Part shown: positions 1-7,188 of the stretch, piece by piece | Numbering within the stretch: position 1 is the stretch's first letter | How the letters are laid out: each line of letters opens with the position of its first letter | Assembly (NCBI GenBank): GCA_022821935.1 | Contig: JAJECR010000353.1 | Coordinates: 1-17,108, forward strand | Direction of reading: 5' to 3' | Length of the DNA stretch: 17,108 nucleotides | Origin: Candidatus Latescibacterota bacterium | GTDB taxonomy: Bacteria; JAAXHH01 | The notes under the pieces: generated by a model | Seen by the model: only the letters and a program-made list of their open reading frames with translations | Database searches by the model: none | What the model was told of the DNA's origin: nothing | Position numbers and translations under genes: made by a program

Positions 1-719
1 GGCTGAAATCCGTCACAGGTGCGATTCGTCCCACCGGCAGCCGCGTACGCGGATCGTTGTTTGACACCCTGTCGACTCGGATCGTGGACGGCACTGTGCT
101 GGATCTGTGCGCCGGCAGCGGAATTCTGGGGATTGAAGCCCTGAGCCGGGGTGCGCGCTGCTGCCTGTTCGTCGACAATGACCGGCGCGCCGTCCGAATG
201 ATCAGGGACAACCTGGACCGCTGTGGATTCGGTGGTCCGCCTGGTCGGCATGGTCCGCCTGGCCGGCATTCCGGGCAAGATCCGTCCGGCCGGGATGATT
301 CGAATGGACAGGGCAGGGTCTGGATGACCGATGCCGTTCGGTGTCTCGGTCACCTCGCCGACAATTCCTGTGCGGTGGATATCATACTCGCCGATCCGCC
401 CTATGGCGATCCTGTCGTCCGTGATATCATCCGGGCCATAGGCGAACGAAACGTATTGGCCCCCGGTGGCCTGCTCGTCCTGGAGCATCGCGGAGACGAT
501 CCACCGGAAACCTGCGCCGGGCTCGACCTGGTACGCAGGCGAGACATCGGCGAGACATCGCTATCGTTCTTCCGGTCCGCTTGGTCCGCCTGGCCCGCTC
601 AGACCGCTCAAAGCGCCCGGACCGCTTTGCGCGATCAGCCGGTTCCGGCAGCAACCGTGAACCGGTCGGAAATCCTGCCCATCGATCTTCCACCTCCTTC
701 ATCGAGAACCCGGCGATGA
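1..719 (+). CDS. rsmD: 16S rRNA (guanine-N2)-methyltransferase RsmD, 5'-truncated by window edge
   Basis: RsmD methylates the N2 of G966 in 16S rRNA during 30S assembly, using S-adenosylmethionine. The frame is open from position 3 without a start, so the true start lies before the window. The first visible residues, RPTGSRVRGSLFDTL, match the family N-terminal block (usually RPTxxRVREALFN). The SAM-binding motif LDLCAGSGILGIEAL and the catalytic ADPPYG (DPPY type) follow in the right order. Two oddities are visible. A Gly/Pro/Arg/His insert, from two copies of an 18-bp repeat (234-269), lies between the SAM motif and the DPPY motif. After the usual family end (ETSLSFFR) the frame runs on for about 50 low-complexity residues encoded by degenerate 9-bp repeats. 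The stop overlaps the coaD start as ATGA, so the two are probably translationally coupled. The rsmD-coaD order is common in bacteria. Confidence 0.93.
   Translation, partial: LKSVTGAIRPTGSRVRGSLFDTLSTRIVDGTVLDLCAGSGILGIEALSRGARCCLFVDNDRRAVRMIRDNLDRCGFGGPPGRHGPPGRHSGQDPSGRDDSNGQGRVWMTDAVRCLGHLADNSCAVDIILADPPYGDPVVRDIIRAIGERNVLAPGGLLVLEHRGDDPPETCAGLDLVRRRDIGETSLSFFRSAWSAWPAQTAQSARTALRDQPVPAATVNRSEILPIDLPPPSSRTRR
234..269 (+). repeat. 18-bp direct tandem repeat, two copies, inside rsmD
   Basis: Units GGTCCGCCTGGTCGGCAT (234-251) and GGTCCGCCTGGCCGGCAT (252-269) differ at one base. They encode GPPGRH twice in frame, an insertion not expected in RsmD, and are followed by more Gly/Asp/Ser-rich codons. 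The core GGTCCGCCT recurs at 583-591 and, as GGACCGCCT on the - strand, at the right end of the window. Confidence 0.85.
574..627 (+). repeat. Degenerate 9-bp tandem repeat in the 3' end of rsmD
   Basis: Six consecutive 9-mers can be read: GGTCCGCTT, GGTCCGCCT, GGCCCGCTC, AGACCGCTC, AAAGCGCCC and GGACCGCTT. They encode an Ala/Ser/Arg/Thr-rich tail that runs past the normal RsmD C-terminus. Just before them GAGACATCG occurs twice (541-549 and 552-560). The unit length is a multiple of three, so copy-number changes keep the frame and the coupling to coaD. Confidence 0.7.
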
Positions 720-1201
720 CAGTTGCGGTATATCCCGGTACATTCGATCCCGTGACCAACGGGCATCTGGACGTACTGAGACAGGCGCTGACCGTGTTCG
801 ACCGGGTCGTAGTGGCCGTTGCGCCCAACATCGGAAAGCACCCGATGTTCTCGGCGGAGGAAAGGGTGGAGATGTTCAGGGAGGCCGTGGACGGTTGGTC
901 CGGGGTCGAGGTGTTGTCCTCGGACGGGTTGACGGTCGACCTGGCGGCAAGACTCGGGGCCCGTGCCATTGTCCGCGGCGTCCGTTCCACCGGAGACCTG
1001 GAAACGGAATCCCAGATGGCGCTCATGAACCGGCGCCTGGCTCCGTCGGTGACCACGGTATCGTTCTTCCCCGGTGAACCATCGGTGTATGTGAGTTCTT
1101 CGCTCGTCAAGGAGGTCTTCCGTTTCGGTGGCGATGTAAGCCATCAGGTCCCGCCTACCGTATTAAAAGCGCTGTCGGAAAAGCGCGGCTCGATCAGCTG
1201 A
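716..1201 (+). CDS. coaD: Phosphopantetheine adenylyltransferase
   Basis: CoaD catalyses the fourth step of coenzyme A synthesis in the cytoplasm: 4'-phosphopantetheine plus ATP gives dephospho-CoA and pyrophosphate. The 161 residues match the usual family length of about 160. The nucleotidyltransferase motif is at the N-terminus (GTFDPVTNGH, with T14-x-G16-H17). RGVRSTGDLE at 88-97 corresponds to the family RGLRxxxDxE block, and VSSSLVKEV at 126-134 to the ISSSxVKE block. The ATG at 716 was chosen because it places this N-terminus exactly as in the family and overlaps the rsmD stop as ATGA. A longer frame from 581 would only add translated rsmD repeat sequence. No separate promoter is visible, so expression probably follows rsmD. 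Confidence 0.96.
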   Translation: MTVAVYPGTFDPVTNGHLDVLRQALTVFDRVVVAVAPNIGKHPMFSAEERVEMFREAVDGWSGVEVLSSDGLTVDLAARLGARAIVRGVRSTGDLETESQMALMNRRLAPSVTTVSFFPGEPSVYVSSSLVKEVFRFGGDVSHQVPPTVLKALSEKRGSIS

Positions 1202-1248
1202 CCCCGGTTATCCAAGGACTGCCCGACTCCACCCTCCGCCCCACTCCC

Positions 1249-2460
1249 ATGCCCGCTATCCGTCCCCTTTCCCGAAAACTGGACCGCATCGCACCCTCCG
1301 CGACCACCGTGCTCAACGAACGGGCCATCGCGATGAAACGCGAAGGCGTCGACGTCTTCAATTTTGCCGTGGGCGAACCGGACTTCCCCACGCCGGACCA
1401 TATTAAGGAAGCGGGCACGGCCGCGATCCGGGACAATATCACCCGGTACACGCCCGCCACCGGCATCCTGGACCTCAAGGAAGCAATCTGCCGCAAGCTG
1501 GCCAGGGACAACGGGCTTGAATACGCGCCGAACCAGATCGCGACGACCTCCGGAGGCAAGCACGCCCTCTACAACCTGCTCTACGTGATCTGCGACGAAG
1601 GCGACGAAGTCCTCGTCCCGGCGCCCTACTGGGTCAGTTATCCCGAGATGGTGAAACTGGCGGGCGCAGCGCCGGTGGTGCTGAATGCGGGACCGGACGC
1701 CTCGTTCAAGGTAACGGCCGGCCAGGTGCGCTCCGCGATAACACCGAAAACCAAGGCGCTCATGCTCAACACCCCGTCCAATCCCACGGGCATGGTGTAC
1801 ACGCGGGATGAACTCGCCGCCATCGCCGAAGTGGTCATGGATGCGGGCATTTACGTCATCACCGATGAACTGTATGAGAAGATCCTCTATGACGGCCATC
1901 GCCACATAAGCATCGCCGCCCTCCATCCGCAGATGAAGGAACAGGCGCTAGTGGTCAACGGACTTTCCAAGGCCTACGCAATGACCGGCTGGCGCCTGGG
2001 TTACGCCGCCGGGCCCGGGGAGGTGATGGACCTGGTCGTGAAATTCCAGGGACAGACCGTCATGCATCCGAGCGCCATCACCCAGCACGCCGCCGTTACC
2101 GCGCTGACCGGTCCGGAGGACTTCCTGCCGCCCATGATCAGGGCATTCGATCGCCGTCGGAACTACATACTGGAGAGACTGGGCAACATGCGCGGCGTGG
2201 CCTGTGCCCGGCCCGGCGGGGCGTTCTACGTGTTCCCTGACATGTCGGCCTATACGGGCCGCAGACGGCCCGACGGACGCCCCATCGAAGGATCGCTGGA
2301 CCTCGCCATGTACCTGCTGGAGGAGTACCAGGTGATCTCGGCGCCGGGCGCCGCCTTTGGAACCGAGGGGTGCCTGCGGTTTTCCTACGCAACCACGCTG
2401 GATATCATCGAAAAGGGCATGGACAGGGTAGAGAAAGGGTTGTCGGCGTTAAAAAGTTGA
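1249..2460 (+). CDS. aspC: Aspartate aminotransferase, class I fold type I PLP enzyme (subgroup Ib-like)
   Basis: This PLP enzyme moves amino groups between aspartate and 2-oxoglutarate, linking amino acid synthesis to the TCA cycle. It has 403 residues, about normal for the Thermus-type Ib group. Visible features are the N-terminal helix ending in GEPDFPTP, the GGKHALYN cofactor segment, NTPSNPTG, VITDELYEKI and the PLP lysine in NGLSKAYAMTGWRLGY (K241). The carboxylate-binding Arg lies in LRFSYAT (R377). It starts 47 bp after coaD. The ATG has no clear Shine-Dalgarno sequence but begins at the usual family position. Close relatives include prephenate and aromatic aminotransferases, so the exact substrate is inferred; the fold and class are certain. 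Confidence 0.9.
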   Translation: MPAIRPLSRKLDRIAPSATTVLNERAIAMKREGVDVFNFAVGEPDFPTPDHIKEAGTAAIRDNITRYTPATGILDLKEAICRKLARDNGLEYAPNQIATTSGGKHALYNLLYVICDEGDEVLVPAPYWVSYPEMVKLAGAAPVVLNAGPDASFKVTAGQVRSAITPKTKALMLNTPSNPTGMVYTRDELAAIAEVVMDAGIYVITDELYEKILYDGHRHISIAALHPQMKEQALVVNGLSKAYAMTGWRLGYAAGPGEVMDLVVKFQGQTVMHPSAITQHAAVTALTGPEDFLPPMIRAFDRRRNYILERLGNMRGVACARPGGAFYVFPDMSAYTGRRRPDGRPIEGSLDLAMYLLEEYQVISAPGAAFGTEGCLRFSYATTLDIIEKGMDRVEKGLSALKS

Positions 2461-2501
2461 CCGCACGGTCCCGCGGGCCCTGTCGAACGCACGGCGAATA
2501 C

Positions 2502-3632
2502 ATGGAAAACTCGAAAACCGCTTTGCCGGAGTATCGGCATCTTTTCAGCAGGATCGACGAAAAGGGGCTTACCCGGGTCCTGGAACTAGTCCTCGACCGT
2601 CAGTTGATCGTCAAGCTGTTCCATATCTGCGGACTCGCCCGCGAAGGCCGGGACCTGGAGGCCACGGCGATGCATACGCTCGCCGCGCAGCTCGCCGGGG
2701 ATTGCTTCGAGCGGGAAGTAACCGCCGCGCAGGTCATCCGAACCCTGGTTCAAACCAGTGCCCGGGAAATCGCACAGATCGGGAGAACTCCCCCCGACCA
2801 CATCGATTCCCTGCTTAATGACCGGGCCGACGCCTACACCCGGGAGTGCGGGCGGATGACGTTCGCCATGTTGCTGGATGAAAGAGAGGCGGTCTATGCA
2901 CCGGCTATCGAACGCCTGAACCAGACTCCGGCGTTTCAATCCCGGTCCGGCGTATCGGAGGAGACGGCTTCTCCTTACCGGCGGGACGAGCCTGTCCTGA
3001 ACCGCGAGCCGGGGGACACGGATCAGTTGGAGAATCCGGCCCTGGCGTTGATCGAAGCCCGTCGGCACAGTGCGGACCTGGAAGAGCGTAATCGGATACT
3101 GGAAGGCCGTGTCAGGGAAATGCAGCGGCGAATCGAAGATGAAAGAGTGAGCCTCTTTGTCGACGTGCAGAACATGTGGTATGCCGCCCGGCAACAGCAC
3201 GGTATTTCGGCGCGGTTGGATTTCGAGAAACTCATACAGTCCGCCCTGGGCGAGAGGCGCCTGATACGCGCTTACGCGTATTTGATACAGACCCCGGAGG
3301 TGGATCAGAGCGGATTCGTCACCATGCTGGAGCAGTTCAGTTACGAGGTGAAACGGAAGGACCTCCGCAGGCGCAGCGACGGATCCGCGAAAGGCGACTG
3401 GGACATGGAGATGGCCATCGACATGATCAGAATGGCCGACAAGGTCGACGTCGTCATCCTGGCCAGCGGCGACGGTGATTTCGTGTCGCTCGTCCAGCTG
3501 CTCAAGGAACTGGGCCCGCGCGTGGAGGTGTTTTCCTTCCAGCACAACACGGCCCGGGACCTGATGGAAGCCGCGGACCGCTATCAACCCATCGACAAAT
3601 CCCTGCTGATCGGGGTGGACCCGGCCCGCTGA
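2502..3632 (+). CDS. NYN/LabA-type PIN-like nuclease domain protein with unrecognised N-terminal half
   Basis: The protein has 376 residues. The C-terminal part (about 216-370) is a NYN domain of the LabA/DUF88 kind, a PIN-like fold associated with RNA cleavage. It opens with SLFVDVQNMW (D221, N224), continues with GDWDMEMAIDM (D299, D301) and then ASGDGDF (D324, D326), so the acidic metal-binding residues are kept. Residues about 180-218 are charged and heptad-like (HSADLEERNRILEGRVREM), probably a short coiled coil for dimerisation. Residues 1-150 are mostly helical and I do not recognise them. The ATG at 2502 is preferred because the in-frame start at 2370 would overlap aspC by 91 bp; no strong ribosome site supports either. 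The RNA target is unknown, and neither the malate dehydrogenase gene downstream nor aspC upstream suggests a role. Confidence 0.83.
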   Translation: MENSKTALPEYRHLFSRIDEKGLTRVLELVLDRQLIVKLFHICGLAREGRDLEATAMHTLAAQLAGDCFEREVTAAQVIRTLVQTSAREIAQIGRTPPDHIDSLLNDRADAYTRECGRMTFAMLLDEREAVYAPAIERLNQTPAFQSRSGVSEETASPYRRDEPVLNREPGDTDQLENPALALIEARRHSADLEERNRILEGRVREMQRRIEDERVSLFVDVQNMWYAARQQHGISARLDFEKLIQSALGERRLIRAYAYLIQTPEVDQSGFVTMLEQFSYEVKRKDLRRRSDGSAKGDWDMEMAIDMIRMADKVDVVILASGDGDFVSLVQLLKELGPRVEVFSFQHNTARDLMEAADRYQPIDKSLLIGVDPAR

Positions 3633-3701
3633 TCCGAAAGCGGTCGTTTTCAACGGGAGTGAAAAGACGGAAAGGATCAAGGAACCAGAAGTCATCGACG
3701 T

Positions 3702-3713
3702 TTGTGATCACAA
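3702..3713. promoter_or_regulatory. 12-bp perfect palindrome upstream of mdh, possible operator
   Basis: TTGTGATCACAA is a perfect palindrome about 46 bp before the mdh start, in a 127-bp gap. It could bind a dimeric regulator. A few 12-bp palindromes are expected by chance in 17 kb, and no matching -35/-10 pair is clear beside it, so support is weak. Confidence 0.22.
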
Positions 3714-3749
3714 GCGGATCGTACGAAGTCCCATACATCGTTAATTCAT

Positions 3750-3754
3750 GGAGG
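3750..3754 (+). promoter_or_regulatory. Ribosome binding site that decides the mdh start
   Basis: GGAGG ends 5 nt before the ATG at 3760. The alternative in-frame ATG at 3748 overlaps this GGAGG and has only an A/T-rich, Shine-Dalgarno-free stretch before it. This favours 3760, which also gives the normal N-terminus MVKIGMVGAG. Confidence 0.75.
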
Positions 3755-3759
3755 ATCAA

Positions 3760-4683
3760 ATGGTAAAGATCGGCATGGTCGGCGCGGGAAACGTGGGGGC
3801 GACCGCGGCGCTGTACGCCGCCCAGAAGGAACTGGGCGATATCGCCCTCATCGACGTGGTCGACGGGATCCCGCAGGGCAAGGGACTGGACATGATGGAA
3901 GCCGGACCCGTGCTGGGATACGATTCTGCGATAGAAGGATCCAACGATTTCGCGGCACTGGAAGGCGCGGCCCTCGTGGTGGTCACTGCCGGCCTGGCCC
4001 GCAAGCCGGGCATGGACCGGCTCGACCTGCTGAAGAAGAACGCGGAGATCATCACGTCGGTGACCGAGAACATCGTGAAGTATGCGCCGGACGCCCAGAT
4101 CCTCATGGTCAGCAACCCGCTGGACGTCATGACCTACGTCGCCCTCAAGGTTTCCGGCTACGGACGGAAACGGGTCTATGGTCAGGCCGGCGTACTCGAC
4201 TGCGCCCGCTACCGCTCCTTCGTCGCCATGGAACTGGGCGTGTCCATGGAAGACACGCAGGCGATCATTCTCGGCGGACACGGCGACACCATGGTCCCCA
4301 TTCCCCGGTACACCACGGTCTCCGGCATACCTATTACCGAGCTGCTGTCCCGGGAAGCCATCGACCGCATCGTGCAGCGGACCCGCGACGGCGGCGCGGA
4401 GATCGTCAACTACCTCAAGACGGGCAGCGCCTACTACGCCCCGGCGGCCTCCGTGGTCCAGATGGTGGAATCCGTCCTGAAGGGCAAGAACCGCGTGCTC
4501 CCCGCCTCGGTGATGCTGGACGGCGAATACGGGCTGCGGGACGTCTGCGTGGGCGTACCCGTGAAGCTGGGCAGCGGAGGCATCGAGGAAGTGATCGAAC
4601 TGGAGCTATCGGACGACGAACGGGCGGCGCTGCATGCTTCCGCTTCGGTGTATCAGGAGAGCCTGGACGAACTGGGCATATAA
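3760..4683 (+). CDS. mdh: Malate dehydrogenase, LDH-like type
   Basis: Mdh oxidises L-malate to oxaloacetate with NAD+ in the TCA cycle. With the start at 3760 it has 307 residues, typical of the LDH-like bacterial group. The NAD-binding GAGNVGATAA is at the N-terminus and LIDVVDG marks the end of the second Rossmann strand. The specificity loop TAGLARKPGMDR carries R81, where lactate dehydrogenases have Gln, and R87. SNPLDVMTY follows, and GGHGDTMVP holds the catalytic H174. The Arg in the loop supports malate rather than lactate as substrate. icd follows after 52 bp, so the two probably form a TCA operon. Confidence 0.96.
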   Translation: MVKIGMVGAGNVGATAALYAAQKELGDIALIDVVDGIPQGKGLDMMEAGPVLGYDSAIEGSNDFAALEGAALVVVTAGLARKPGMDRLDLLKKNAEIITSVTENIVKYAPDAQILMVSNPLDVMTYVALKVSGYGRKRVYGQAGVLDCARYRSFVAMELGVSMEDTQAIILGGHGDTMVPIPRYTTVSGIPITELLSREAIDRIVQRTRDGGAEIVNYLKTGSAYYAPAASVVQMVESVLKGKNRVLPASVMLDGEYGLRDVCVGVPVKLGSGGIEEVIELELSDDERAALHASASVYQESLDELGI

Positions 4684-4735
4684 GCATCTCGCACATAGAC
4701 ATCTTAAGGAAAACCTGAAGGAGGAAGAAAGAGAC

Positions 4736-5965
4736 ATGGCTGCAAAACCACCCGCTGGTGGAAAGCACATTACTATCGATGCGCAGGGCACGCTCAACGT
4801 CCCGGACCACCCGGTCATCCCCTTTATCGAGGGCGACGGCACGGGACCGGATATCTGGAGGACGGCCCAACGCGTTTTCGACGGTGCCGTTGAAAAGGCC
4901 TACGGCGGAGACCGGCGCATCATGTGGCACGAGGTGCTGGCTGGAGAAAAGGCCTTCAACCTTACAGGCAGTTGGCTGCCGGATGAGACCGTCGAGCGTT
5001 TCCAGGAGTACCTGGTAGGGATCAAGGGCCCCCTGACAACGCCCGTGGGAGGCGGCATCCGCAGCCTGAACGTGGCGTTGCGCCAGATCCTCGACCTGTA
5101 CGTATGCCTGCGGCCGGTACGATGGTTCACCGGCGTGCCCAGTCCCGTGCGTCATCCCGAGAAGGTGGACATGGTCATCTTCCGCGAGAATACGGAGGAC
5201 GTGTACGCCGGGAAGGAACAGGAAGCCTACAGCGAAGAGGCCGGCAGACTGATCGCCTTCTGCAAGGAACAGTTCGGGTGGGACATACGGTCCGATTCCG
5301 GGATCGCCATCAAGCCGGTGAGCGAGACCGGCAGCAAGCGGTTGATCCGCGCGGCGGTCGAGTACGCCATCGCCCGGAACAGAAAGAGCGTCACCCTGGT
5401 GCACAAGGGCAATATCCAGAAGTTCACGGAAGGCGCCTTCCAGAAATGGGGATACGAACTCGCGAAAGAGGAATACCCGGACCGGCTGGTCAGCTGGGAT
5501 GAATGCCAGGGCAACGTTCCAGAAGGCAAAATCCTGGTCAAGGACGCCATCGCCGACATCTTCCTGCAGCAGATCCTGACCCGACCCGACGAGTTCGACG
5601 TCATCGCCACCATGAACCTGAACGGCGATTACATTTCCGATGCGCTGGCCGCCCAGGTGGGCGGGATCGGCATCGCACCGGGCGGCAACATCAACTACAG
5701 GACCGGACACGCCGTGTTCGAAGCGACCCACGGCACGGCGCCGAAATACGCCAACCAGGACAAGGTCAACCCGGGTTCCGTCGTCCTTTCCGGCGAACTG
5801 ATGCTCCGTTATCTCGGCTGGGACGAAGCAGCCGACCTGATTATTCAGGGCATCGAAAAAGCCATAGCGGACAGTATCGTAACCTACGATTTCGCCAGGC
5901 TGATGGACGGCGCGCGGGAAGTCAAGTGCTCGGAATTCGGCACGGCCATCATCGAGCGGATGTAG
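4736..5965 (+). CDS. icd: Isocitrate dehydrogenase, NADP-dependent
   Basis: Icd converts isocitrate to 2-oxoglutarate and CO2 in the TCA cycle. It has 409 residues, against 416 in Escherichia coli, and resembles that enzyme along its whole length. GGGIRSLNVALRQ contains S110, the counterpart of the E. coli Ser113 that is phosphorylated by AceK. NADP preference is supported by the K337-Y338 pair in APKYANQDK and by Y384 and R388 in VTYDFARL, the residues that contact the 2'-phosphate in the E. coli enzyme. The ATG at 4736 follows AAGGAGG (4718-4724). A frame extending to 4634 would overlap mdh and has no family support. Confidence 0.96.
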   Translation: MAAKPPAGGKHITIDAQGTLNVPDHPVIPFIEGDGTGPDIWRTAQRVFDGAVEKAYGGDRRIMWHEVLAGEKAFNLTGSWLPDETVERFQEYLVGIKGPLTTPVGGGIRSLNVALRQILDLYVCLRPVRWFTGVPSPVRHPEKVDMVIFRENTEDVYAGKEQEAYSEEAGRLIAFCKEQFGWDIRSDSGIAIKPVSETGSKRLIRAAVEYAIARNRKSVTLVHKGNIQKFTEGAFQKWGYELAKEEYPDRLVSWDECQGNVPEGKILVKDAIADIFLQQILTRPDEFDVIATMNLNGDYISDALAAQVGGIGIAPGGNINYRTGHAVFEATHGTAPKYANQDKVNPGSVVLSGELMLRYLGWDEAADLIIQGIEKAIADSIVTYDFARLMDGAREVKCSEFGTAIIERM

Positions 5966-6008
5966 TACCTCCGGCGTCACGCCCATTTTACCGGTCGCCC
6001 TATCGACC

Positions 6009-6032
6009 AGGCGCCCCTTCGACCGGGCGCCT
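6009..6032 (+). terminator. GC-rich hairpin after icd, possible terminator
   Basis: AGGCGCCC (6009-6016) pairs perfectly with GGGCGCCT (6025-6032) around the loop CTTCGACC. The hairpin starts 43 bp after the icd stop and lies before the Obg gene. There is no T-run behind it, so it would have to work as a Rho-dependent or processing signal. The arms arise from two roughly 17-bp degenerate repeats (6001-6017 and 6018-6034). Confidence 0.35.
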
Positions 6033-6074
6033 AATTGACCGAGCACGGGTGATCGGCTACTCCGGATATCCCTC

Positions 6075-7100
6075 ATGTTCGTCGACTTTGCGAGAATCCA
6101 CGTAAAGGCCGGCCGCGGCGGCAATGGATGCTGCAGTTTCCGCCGTGAGAAGAACGTGCCACGGGGCGGACCGGACGGCGGCCACGGCGGCGACGGCGGC
6201 CATGTCGTCCTGCAGGTCGATCCCGGCAAGCGCACCCTGCTCGACTTCCAGTACCAGCACCTGTACCGGGCCAGGAACGGCACGCACGGACAGGGCAAGG
6301 ACATGCACGGGCGGAACGCCCCGGACCTGGTGATCGGTGTCCCCCCCGGGACCATCGTCAAAGACCGGGAGTCGGGGTCGGTGATTTCCGACATGGTCGG
6401 GGAGGACCAGTCCCTGGTCATTGCCCGCGGGGGCAACGGGGGCCGCGGAAACTCGGCCTTCGCCACGTCGACCAACCGGGCACCCCGGCGCTGGGAAGAG
6501 GGCCAGCCGGGCGAGGAACGCCTGCTGGAGCTCGAACTGAAGCTAATCGCCGACGTGGGGCTGGTCGGTCATCCGAACGCGGGCAAATCCACCTTGCTGT
6601 CGCGCCTGTCCGCCGTAAGGCCCAAGATCGCCGACTATCCCTTCACGACCCTCGAACCCAACCTGGGCATCGTCAAGCTGGGAGACTACGACCGTTTCGT
6701 CCTGGCGGACATCCCCGGCCTGATCGAGGGCGCCCACGAAGGCAAGGGGCTCGGCCACCAGTTCCTCCGCCACATCGAGCGGACGCGAATCCTCCTCTTC
6801 CTGCTCGACGCGAGCCAGCCCGATCCCCTGCACGACTATGACGTGCTCGTCAGCGAACTCCGCCAGTTCAACCCCGTACTCCTCTCCCGCCCCGCCCTGG
6901 TCGTTTTCTCCAAGCTGGACCTGATCGTGGATCGGTCCGTGCTGGAGCGTCTCGCGGTGGACCCCGGCCGCACCAGGCACGCGGGCCAGCGCAACAATCC
7001 CGTGCTGGCGATCTCCTCCGCCACCGGAGAAGGCATCCCCGAACTCCTCAGGGAAATCGGCCAGATTCTTTACGAGATCGGACCCGCCGCCCTCGACTGA
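6075..7100 (+). CDS. obg: Obg/CgtA family ribosome-assembly GTPase
   Basis: Obg is an essential GTPase that binds the 50S precursor and links ribosome maturation to growth. The glycine-rich Obg fold fills residues 1 to about 158 (GRGGNGCCSFRREK, GGPDGGHGGDGGHV). The GTPase domain has G1 GHPNAGKS (165-172, K171), the switch region DYPFTT, G3 DIPGLIEGA and a G5-like SSATGEG. The protein ends at 341 residues with no third (OCT) domain. The usual G4 NKxD reads S279-K-L-D282, so the base-contacting Asn is replaced by Ser. The start has no strong ribosome site but gives the family N-terminus FVDFARIHVKAG. Confidence 0.95.
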   Translation: MFVDFARIHVKAGRGGNGCCSFRREKNVPRGGPDGGHGGDGGHVVLQVDPGKRTLLDFQYQHLYRARNGTHGQGKDMHGRNAPDLVIGVPPGTIVKDRESGSVISDMVGEDQSLVIARGGNGGRGNSAFATSTNRAPRRWEEGQPGEERLLELELKLIADVGLVGHPNAGKSTLLSRLSAVRPKIADYPFTTLEPNLGIVKLGDYDRFVLADIPGLIEGAHEGKGLGHQFLRHIERTRILLFLLDASQPDPLHDYDVLVSELRQFNPVLLSRPALVVFSKLDLIVDRSVLERLAVDPGRTRHAGQRNNPVLAISSATGEGIPELLREIGQILYEIGPAALD

Positions 7101-7188
7101 ATTCACGTCAAACGAATTACGCACGGACGATTGTCCGGAATATGCAGGCTGTACCCGCATCGATATCCCGTTCTGTAAGGACCTGTCC

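Noticed and set aside
581..715. Upstream start for coaD at 581
   Set aside because: It would add 45 residues encoded by rsmD repeat DNA. The ATG at 716 gives the family N-terminus and the ATGA overlap.
2370..2501. Upstream start for the NYN gene at 2370
   Set aside because: It overlaps 91 bp of aspC, and the added residues are a shifted-frame reading of the aspC 3' end and the spacer.
3702..3713. Calling the palindrome a CRP site
   Set aside because: CRP sites have TGTGA and TCACA separated by 6 bp; here the half-sites touch.
3748..3759. Start of mdh at 3748
   Set aside because: The GGAGG at 3750-3754 would lie inside the gene; it is correctly placed for the ATG at 3760.
4415..6475. 686-codon open frame on the - strand opposite icd and obg
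   Set aside because: The + strand genes are unmistakable; long antisense frames are expected in high-GC coding DNA, and the translation has no family features.
7124..7137. Hairpin CGGAC-GATT-GTCCG between obg and dprA as a terminator
   Set aside because: It has only 5 bp of stem and no T-run; chance is a sufficient explanation.
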